Of a stretch of 64,000 nt of DNA, positions 55,850 to 64,000 are shown in pieces. Below the pieces are notes generated by a model. That model did not search any database. It was not told the DNA's origin and saw only the letters and a list, made by a program, of their open reading frames with translations. The stretch is from Symsagittifera roscoffensis (Eukaryota > Xenacoelomorpha > Acoela > Convolutidae): assembly GCF_963678635.1 (NCBI RefSeq), contig NC_087063.1, forward strand, positions 39,506,759 through 39,570,758, in the 5' to 3' direction. Numbering within the stretch: position 1 is the first letter of the stretch; every line of letters begins with the position of its first letter. The position numbers and the translations under genes are program-made.

Positions 55850-56560
55850 AAGATAAGTAAAAAAAAAACTGTCAACAAATAAAAAAAACTTGACATTTCC
55901 GAGAATCATAGTATTTTGCATTAAAAAAATTGGGTGCAGCCGCTTATTCAGAAAACATTCACGCAACCTGTCTTTTCAGTTGAACCCAAAAACTCATATA
56001 TGAGAAAGTAGTTCTCGAGAGAGGTAAAAAAAAAGAAAATTTTGACTTTTCCGATGACGATAACTTTACATGTCAAAAAATTTGGGCCTAGCTGCTTTTA
56101 CAGGGGAGCTTGCTACAAAGCGTTCTCTTCATAAAACCCAAAATTCAATGTTTAAAAAAACGGTAAAAAATCCAAAATCTGACTTTTCCTATGGCTAAAA
56201 CTTTTTATGTTAAGATTTGGGAGATAAGTTTTCGAGAGAAGTCGAAGGATTCAAAAGCCGTCGAAAAAATCAAAATTTAAAATATTCCGACCGAAGGGTC
56301 ATAACTTTGTGTAGAAAAATTTGAGCACAGCCGCTTATGCAGGGGAGCTTTGCCAATTGGTTCTAATAATGGAAACTGAAACATGGGTCAAATTTTACCT
56401 CCACAGATTTTTCGAAGGCTGTAGACAGAAGGGAAAGTAAAAGTAAATAAGTGAAGTATGCAGGCACACAAGGAAGTAGGCAGTTTTTGCATTGATACCC
56501 CTTTTTTGAAAAATGGACAGCAGTTTTAAAAAAAAATCGAAAGCTACTCAAAAAAAAATA
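55850..56560 (-). repeat. Transposon-borne minisatellite, inverted short copy
   Basis: About three to four units with landmarks of the 38-kb array on the minus strand (GACTTTTCC, ATAACTTT, CGAGAGAAG, GGGGAGCTT), ending at 56,390-56,470 with the GTCAAATTTTACCTCC, CGAAGGCTGTAGACAGA block. The 3' hairpin end is not visible, so the copy is truncated. Confidence 0.65.
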
Positions 56561-57164
56561 AAACAGAGAACCCCAATCCCATACATTTTGATCATTATCA
56601 AACAGGAACTTTAGGCAAACACGCTAAGCAAGACATTTGAATTTTAAATTAGCAATGAACCATGAAGCGGAAACAAATCCGATAAAATTAGAGCAGACAA
56701 CAGTTGAGTCGAAAAATTTTTTTTATAGAAATTTCTTAAAAAGATTTTACAAAATTTCAAGAAACATAAATTAGCCGTTCATAAATGTTATTTAAGGTGT
56801 ACAATTTGGTTTTGAAGACTTATCATTGCGAAAAAGGTCAGTTATTTCGGCAAGAGCAGCTATGATAATGCGACTCGTTCAAAATCTATTGTTTACAGTA
56901 TAGAATACCTAAAGATATTTTCGATTGTACAGAAAGCCTTCTTACATTTTCCTCAACAATTTCAGAAGTGAACTTGGTCGCTGATTGTTCACATCTACTC
57001 TTGAACCTTTTGTGGGCAGAAAAAATTTTTTCTGAAACTTGACCGAAAATAATATGCCTTCAATGTAAACAACAAAAACTCAACAAGAGCACAACAAAGA
57101 CATGCTTATATGTAATAAGAAAAAGTAAGTATATTGTTGATTTTATCAGATGAATTTTTTTTAC

Positions 57165-57380
57165 AGATTTAGAGCTGCCCTTCGCAAACACTTGCGAGAG
57201 CACGACCAAAAAGCAGCTCTAGAAACTGCATAAAAAATAGAAATTAGCTTCCAATTAGCAAAAACTCGGCAAGGTCTAGGATTCGATATGCGCCCTACTG
57301 CAATCAAGACATGTTGAGTCTCACGCACTATCCACTCAGCCACGCAAGCTTAACAACCGACAAACACTGGTAACGAAGAA
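57165..57380 (-). mobile_element. tRNA-derived SINE, family C, third copy
   Basis: Minus strand: A box GCGTGGCTGAGTGGATAGTG, B-box-like GCATATCGAATCCTAG, then the GCCGAG..TTTTGC body and AGAGCTGCTTTTTGGTCGTG. Matches 15,297-15,560 and 28,205-28,460. Confidence 0.7.
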
Positions 57381-57816
57381 AGCAGCTATCATACGCAAAT
57401 AAATTTTCAATGCGATTCAGCAAAAGTGGCACCAAATACAAATAGACTTACTTTTGCAAGTAATAAATTAGATTATCCACACTAACTTTGCATGTAACAA
57501 ATCGCGAAGCATAAAGCCACAATATGTATAAATTATGCATATCAAAAAATAGCGAGATATGTAGTTGAAAAATCTTTCTGAAATCGAGTTTTTACTTTAG
57601 TAATGTTCTTTGAAACAATTCACTTCTTTCAGTTCAATTAATGAATTAAAATGCATCAACTGTGTTAATTTATTACTATTCGAATTTCAAAGTCCATGCT
57701 ATGAAAAAGCTGAAAAGGTGCTCCAAAAAAGGCACCAACATTTGCGACTTGGGTTGGAAAAAAAAGGTTCGTACTAATACACTCGCTTTGCTAGTGTAAA
57801 AATGAAACCTTATTTA

Positions 57817-58088
57817 CAGTGGCGGATCTAGGATTTGCTCGAGGGAAGGCGAATTTTCAAAAAATTTGCCTTTTGAAAAAACAGGCCAAAAACAGCGTTT
57901 TTAACAATTTTTGGACAGGTTTGACAAAATCTCCCCCTAAAAATTATAATATATTGGCGCCAAAGGCGCCTTTAAGCAATTTTAGTGTCAGCTAGCCAAA
58001 AATAGTGAAGGTCTTAAAATAGTACCATAAGGGGGTGGACCCTTTGGATAGCCAGGGAGTCGACCCACTGCCTGTAAATCCGCTACTG
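57817..58088. mobile_element. MITE with terminal inverted repeats (hAT-like ends)
   Basis: Left end CAGTGGCGGATCTAGG and right end TAAATCCGCTACTG are inverted complements with two differences over 14 positions. Length 272 bp, with an internal GCGCCAAAGGCGCC palindrome near 57,957. Ends of the CAGTGGCGGATCTA type are common in hAT-related MITEs, which make 8-bp target duplications; the flanks here (CTTATTTA and TTTCCTAA) are not clearly duplicated. No transposase. Confidence 0.75.
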
Positions 58089-60924
58089 TTTCCTAAGGTA
58101 AAAGAAAAACCTAACGATCTGGAATTCATCGTCGCATATATTAAGCATCGGAAAGATCGCGGCTTTGGATTAAAATATTTGTCTCAAGTTCCGATGAAAT
58201 AATCGAACTTTTTATGACAATAGTCTATTTTAGCCAGTTTTTTCTCGAAATCTTAGGCAGTAAACTGAAAATTATTGAAGCTTTGACTGATGCATTCTAC
58301 TCCGAACTCAAACTTTATGGAGTCTGGTGCAGACAAAATCATCTCAGTCACAAGCCAACACAAGGTTCACTGTTCAGCAAACAAATCCAGATCAAAAACT
58401 GCAGAGACATTCGCTTTCACCGCTATAATACGGCTGCCTTCTGTCGAGGTCACCAGCTTAGATGAAAAATTCAAAGGAGCTACAACTCCAACTCGAGTAG
58501 GCGAATATAGCTCATGATGGTTAAATTTTGAGCTACAAAAATATCAAAAACCAAAACCTTCAAAAACCTTTCAGATGACACAGCGAAATATCATGTTTTT
58601 CTTGGCACTGTTATGATTTTTTATTAGAAAAGTCGAAGCAGAGTTTCACACTATTGATGCAATTAAAAATATCACGGAAGCTAGTCGCAAAAAATAAAAG
58701 GATAGTCACATAAAAAAAATTGACAAAAGTCGAAAAACCAACATAGACCAAAATTTTACTCAGAGGCAAAACTGTACTTCACATAGACGCAAAGAAACGC
58801 CAAAAATTAGCACTTAAGAAAAAAGAAAACGCAAAAATAAGCCTTAAAAACAAAACTCGAAATAACTCACGTCCTCGCAAGCTGGCGTTTGTAATACGTT
58901 TTTCTCGAGTGAAATTGATGAAAAAATGTCAAAAAACAACTGCCAGTGTTAAAACAGTATGAAAAAACTATCAAGCGGTTACTAAGCAGACAATACAATA
59001 CCTAGGTAAAGATCGTTGAGCCGAAAAACTCTCAAACAATTTCTGCTATTAAAATTTGAAATTCCTCACGGAACACTAACGCAAATATATTTTCGCACTT
59101 CAAACTACCTTATATGAGGCCACTTATCCGGTATAACACGAGCCGAAACCATTTAGAGAAAGAAGCTTTAAAAGCAAAAACTAGAAAACTGTCTATAAAC
59201 CCAAGAAAACAAGAAAATATATGCCCTTATAGCTCTTCGAATTTCAAGAAAAATTATATGATTGACAATTTCCTGATAAAATAAACCGAATTTGAGAACA
59301 CTGTATCAATATGAAATTTTTTATTCCGCTGGGAATCTCAAATCTAAAAGCCACTTTCGAACTTAGGCATTCACATTTTTCGTGTCCTTTAAAGTTTGCT
59401 GTTCACTAGAAGTTGCTGTTCACTAGAAAAGGAAATGGTACTTTAAAAGAAATTAATGGAATGTTCACAAAAGAGAAAGATATGCGCTGTAACAAAAACC
59501 ATGGGCCAAACAGCAAAAAATCAAATAAACAAATACTTTTTCTCGTAAAAAAAAATCCATATCACTGCCTATAAAAGAGTCTTAATTATGTTCATTGACA
59601 ATTATTTAAACGGAAATTATACAGAGGCAAAGCTGAGCTTCGCACCATTTGCGATTAAACACAAACATAAAAAGCACAAGTCGAAACAAGGGAAAACGTT
59701 GAAAAAAAATAGTTCTACCAAAAATTAAATGTCGTATGTCTCGATAGAAATTCATTCTAGGCTAGCATGCCAGAAATTTGAGTATTAAATCAGCAACGAA
59801 ACAAAACTTACGAAGAGGAAACAAAGCCGACAATCTTTGAGCAGACACAAGTTCAGCAGAAAAAAAATGATTTCACGAAAAATTTTCAGTTTTAAGTCCC
59901 ACCTGAGACTTGAATGAACAACACTTGCAATGATGTAGAAACAAAAAAGAAAAATCAAGAAAACAACTACAAGAAAAAAAGCTCAATGATCTGGCAACTC
60001 TCTAGTGCCGACAACCTTTGAACAGACCTGTTGGGCCGAAAAAAAATGATAAAAAAAAATCCAAAACCACCTCCCTGACTGTACACAGAACAACACGTGA
60101 AAACGAATCAACGCTCGAAACCGATCAATGCCAAAAACCGATCAAAAAAACATAAGAAAAAAATAAATCTTTTACATTAGCGAACAGACGACAGAAAAAG
60201 TTATTTAATTGTTTTTTTTTTCATTTTGTTAAAACTGCCCAAAATTGGAGAAATTCAACAAATGTATGAGGACACTTAGCAGACAGCAACTCAACTTGAC
60301 ATTGCAAAAACGATGAACTCGTCTAGCAATTTTGATTAAGATCAGCAAAAACTCTGAGTTTAAAAAATTATGATTTGCTGGCAATTCAGGCTGGTTTGGC
60401 TCTCGTTTTTCAACTGAAATAGCTACTTATCAAAACAATATGAACTAAAAAATAATGAACACACTTTCAATTGTTGTAGAAAAACTTATCAAAAAAAATA
60501 TCAAAAAACAGCTAATTGAAAAGTTTAAACCAAATTTATTGTGCATACTGAAAAAAAAGAACGAAAATAAAAAACATTTAAAAATTTCTTTTAAAAAATG
60601 TGAAATTTGTTGTTCAAATTTTTCACTTTTTTAAAGTGTCTGGGAAACTGATTTATATTCGTCCAAAACATATTGTCAGACTTCAGCCACTCTCAAAAAA
60701 ACAAGAAGTATTTGGAAAAAATCATTCGGAAAATAAGCCGACAAAATTAAAGCCGATACTCATGAGCCAAAAAGATACCAAAAAATTTCGGCATAAAAAT
60801 ACTATTGAAGGAACTCGTAACATGTACACAAGGCCCATGCCTAGCATGTACCCACTACATTCACCTCTCCAGTAAAACACGAGTATTATTTGCACTAGCG
60901 AAATTTGTGTCTAAAGTTATCTAC
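58089..60924. other. Decayed composite repeats, minus orientation
   Basis: Linker phrases of the composite elements recur (GCCGACAATCTTTGAGCAGA near 59,827; GCCGACAACCTTTGAACAGA near 60,008; GCCGACAAAATTAAAGCCGA near 60,738), as does the palindromic end GAGGCAAAGCTGAGCTTCGC at 59,624. tRNA-like B-box remnants lie near 59,895. No coding sequence is supported. Confidence 0.45.
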
Positions 60925-60971
60925 GGGGGAAGTCTAGTACCCGATTGCAATACCTTTGCTTATCGCAAGTG
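60925..60971 (-). mobile_element. 5' end of a composite element
   Basis: GTCTAGTACCCGATTGCAAT and CTTATCGCAAG: the same 5' terminus as at 3,490, 23,160 and 30,889. Confidence 0.6.
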
Positions 60972-61446
60972 TAAAAAATTACAGAATAAATCAAAGTGAA
61001 ATTCAGTTACAGGTAATTTTCTCAAAAGTAGAAAAAGCCGTGAATTGGAAGTTAAGCTGATAAAAACGAGCAGACAAAAGATCGCCGACACATAAATTTT
61101 TTCAAATTGAAAAAAAAGTCGGGCGCTACCTCTAGGGTAAATGCGCAGAAACCATCATTGGATTTATATTTATTCTAAAACAATCAAAATCTCACATTCT
61201 GTTGCCAAAACTGTTTACGGGCAAATACTCTTGTACACGATATCATTACCCTTTCTAATACATTTCAGCAGGAAATTTAACAATCAGTGCTTCAATAAAT
61301 CACTCGAAAACATCAGCAGTTTGTTTGTGGAACCATTTAACATATGGTTCGGCCGAGGCGTTTGCGCCGGCTGTGTGGATTTTTTTTTTGGATTTTGACA
61401 GGAAGAGGATATTCTTATGTTCCTAGCAATTTTGAAAGAAACCTAG

Positions 61447-61507
61447 ATTCGGGCGTGTTTGTTCCCATGCATATCATGGAAACGCATGGGAACAAACACA
61501 TCCGAAT
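61447..61507. repeat. Hairpin with 24-bp arms inside the duplicated unit
   Basis: ATTCGGGCGTGTTTGTTCCC..GC pairs with GCATGGGAACAAACACATCC..AT (two mismatches), loop about 13 bp. A second copy is at 63,151-63,211 in the duplicate. Confidence 0.9.
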
Positions 61508-62499
61508 CGAAGTTACTATCGAAATCGCGTCAGAAATATCAAAAATTTCTACCTTTGAGTAAGTTAGCGAGCTACCGTCAACTTACTAGTTCCGTGTTGC
61601 GCATAGAAAAAACACTAGTAAAAAACTTCAGCAAGTTGTTGTAATAAGCCGAGGGAATTGACATTTGAGAAAAAAATTAGGAAAAAGAATCATATGTTGC
61701 TGATGCATTTTCCTAATTCGTGATTGGTCGGAACAAGAAAACTAGCACCCCAGCGCAAACTTTTCAGCAATCTATTTATTATCGCAAGTCAAGAAAACAT
61801 AATTAATAAAACATTTGAACTGAATTTCAACGGTTAATATCATTTAGTGATTCGAACCAAAATTGATTTACGACCATTTCTAACAAAAACTTCTGCCAAT
61901 TGCGATACAAAACAAGAAAGCTGCTGAGTTGAAAAAAAATCGAAAATGGCGAAAAAACTAGATCTATCAAATTGAATAGGGCTATTTTTGAAATAAAAAA
62001 CAAGCAAGACAATAGAATGTAAATTTCACATAAAAGGAAACTTACAGAGGGGTAACACAGCGGAAAACACCTTAGAGGAAACCCTTTAAGCTGAAAAAAA
62101 AATCAATAAGACTTGAATAATAAAAATGTATTCAGTTCTCCTCCCCTCAACGCACGCATAAAGACCTACACACACACTAACTTTATTCGCCCGTCAAAGA
62201 AAACCATTTGAGGCCAATGAGCCGATAAAAAATAGGTTTAAGACTAATCAACAGATATTAAGTCCCCCTCACCCTCATAACAGAAAAACAGATAAAAAAA
62301 CTTTTTTTGCTCGTCGAACGACGCAATATGAAGCCACTAAGCCAATATGATATAGGCCGAAACTTATCAAGTCAAAAAAAAAAAGAAAACGACAAAAAAT
62401 TTCGAACATGACAGATATTTTATATCCCAGCAAGCACAAGATATATCTGTAGCAATAAAATGGTTGCTTAGAGGCTAGAACGAAATGAATGCAGATAAA

Positions 62500-62600
62500 A
62501 CTCATTAATCCTTTAAGGAAGTGAGTCCTGTGAACGAAGTGGGGAAAAAGTCTAGTACCCGATTGCAATACCCTTGCTTATCGCAAGGGTAAACAAAACT
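62500..62600 (-). mobile_element. 5' end of a composite element, second copy in this region
   Basis: GAGTCCTGTGAACGAAGTGG, AAAAAGTCTAGTACCCGATT, CTTATCGCAAGGGTAA. It sits in the duplicated unit just before the second copy begins. Confidence 0.6.
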
Positions 62601-62675
62601 AATTCATTAAAACAGAAATCAAGCGGTGTTCGTATTATCAGGATTAACAGTAAACCTAGAAACTTCGAACATAAC

Positions 62676-64000
62676 TAAAAAATTACAGAATAAATCAAAG
62701 TGAAATTCAGTTACAGGTAATTTTCTCAAAAGTAGAAAAAGCCGTGAATTGGAAGTTAAGCTGATAAAAACGAGCAGACAAAAGATCGCCGACACATAAA
62801 TTTTTTCAAATTGAAAAAAAAGTCGGGCGCTACCTCTAGGGTAAATGCGCAGAAACCATCATTGGATTTATATTTATTCTAAAACAATCAAAATCTCACA
62901 TTCTGTTGCCAAAACTGTTTACGGGCAAATACTCTTGTACACGATATCATTACCCTTTCTAATACATTTCAGCAGGAAATTTAACAATCAGTGCTTCAAT
63001 AAATCACTCGAAAACATCAGCAGTTTGTTTGTGGAACCATTTAACATATGGTTCGGCCGAGGCGTTTGCGCCGGCTGTGTGGATTTTTTTTTTGGATTTT
63101 GACAGGAAGAGGATATTCTTATGTTCCTAGCAATTTTGAAAGAAACCTAGATTCGGGCGTGTTTGTTCCCATGCATATCATGGAAACGCATGGGAACAAA
63201 CACATCCGAATCGAAGTTACTATCGAAATCGCGTCAGAAATATCAAAAATTTCTACCTTTGAGTAAGTTAGCGAGCTACCGTCAACTTACTAGTTCCGTG
63301 TTGCGCATAGAAAAAACACTAGTAAAAAACTTCAGCAAGTTGTTGTAATAAGCCGAGGGAATTGACATTTGAGAAAAAAATTAGGAAAAAGAATCATATG
63401 TTGCTGATGCATTTTCCTAATTCGTGATTGGTCGGAACAAGAAAACTAGCACCCCAGCGCAAACTTTTCAGCAATCTATTTATTATCGCAAGTCAAGAAA
63501 ACATAATTAATAAAACATTTGAACTGAATTTCAACGGTTAATATCATTTAGTGATTCGAACCAAAATTGATTTACGACCATTTCTAACAAAAACTTCTGC
63601 CAATTGCGATACAAAACAAGAAAGCTGCTGAGTTGAAAAAAAATCGAAAATGGCGAAAAAACTAGATCTATCAAAGTGAATAGGGCTATTTTTGAAATAA
63701 AAAACAAGCAAGACAATAGAATGTAAATTTCACATAAAAGGAAACTTACAGAGGGGTAACACAGCGGAAAACACCTTAGAGGAAACCCTTTAAGCTGAAA
63801 AAAAAATCAATAAGACTTGAATAATAAAAATGTATTCAGTTCTCCTCCCCTCAACGCACGCATAAAGACCTACACACACACTAACTTTATTCGCCCGTCA
63901 AAGAAAACCATTTGAGGCCAATGAGCCGATAAAAAATAGGTTTAAGACTAATCAACAGATATTAAGTCCCCCTCACCCTCATAACAGAAAAACAGATAAA
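62676..64000. repeat. Tandem duplication of 1704-bp period, copy 2 (runs off the window)
   Basis: 1325 bp visible, aligned to 60,972-62,296. Ends at the window edge, so further copies cannot be excluded. Confidence 0.9.

Larger units (their letters stand above)
60972..62675. repeat. Tandem duplication of 1704-bp period, copy 1
   Basis: From TAAAAAATTACAG onward it is repeated at 62,676. Comparison by eye up to the window end found one substitution (T at 61,981 against G at 63,685). Contents: linker phrases of the composite repeats, a hairpin at 61,447-61,507, and at 62,500-62,600 the 5' end of another composite element (minus). Open frames inside are short and not protein-like. Confidence 0.9.

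Noticed and set aside
58214-58517. Overlapping 83- and 75-codon ORFs between the MITE and composite repeats
   Set aside because: No recognisable motif, no splice-supported extension, and flanked by repeat debris.
61141-61398. 85-codon ORF duplicated at 62,845
   Set aside because: Its identity between copies is explained by the recent tandem duplication; the composition is not protein-like.

Overview
The window is nuclear DNA of an invertebrate-type metazoan. Evidence: AT-rich DNA, GT-AG introns of about 170 bp to more than 5 kb, an HP1-type chromodomain/chromoshadow protein, a mitochondrial proline dehydrogenase, animal TIR domains, and very many interspersed repeats (tRNA-like SINE modules, LINE relics, an LTR-element gag relic, minisatellites, MITEs). 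The phylum cannot be fixed from this sequence. No operons, CRISPR arrays or convincing functional tRNA genes were seen.

Layout. (1) 1-6979, plus strand: the 3' part of a gene for a low-complexity proline/lysine-rich protein with a coiled coil (three visible exons, unrecognised); its 5.4-kb intron is packed with mobile elements. (2) 7.0-16.5 kb: intergenic, two different satellite-like arrays, a LINE reverse-transcriptase relic, SINEs, and a near-perfect 195-bp palindrome 200 bp upstream of the next gene. (3) 16,553-18,165, plus: an intact three-exon HP1-like gene whose methyl-lysine cage has lost two of three aromatic residues. (4) 18.2-24.2 kb: a Jockey-like LINE relic and composite tRNA-like repeats. 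(5) 24,336-36,300, plus: a seven-exon gene of 708 codons encoding two tandem TIR domains and a C-terminal region that looks like a beta-propeller; this is the most interesting gene here. Its large introns hold repeats, including direct repeats flanking the linker exon. (6) 36.3-44.7 kb: minisatellite arrays and a diverged segmental duplication. (7) 44.7-50.8 kb: two nearly identical 1.3-kb units in tandem followed by a decayed gag with a CCHC knuckle, with no pol. (8) 51,264-53,087, minus: intact intronless proline dehydrogenase with an EF-hand-like loop. (9) 53.9-64 kb: a second Jockey-like LINE relic, a MITE, composite repeats, and a nearly identical tandem duplication of 1704-bp period running off the window end.

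The genes do not form an evident pathway. Two candidates for something undescribed stand out. One is the TIR-TIR-propeller protein, in which one TIR keeps a Glu at the position expected for NADase catalysis while the other has Asp. The other is a family of composite mobile elements that combine a 5' hairpin, a tRNA-like Pol III module, a transposon-borne minisatellite and a 3' hairpin followed by CTAG/CTGG, as in Helitron-like elements.

All exon borders were read by eye from splice consensus and frame continuity; no alignment or RNA evidence was available.
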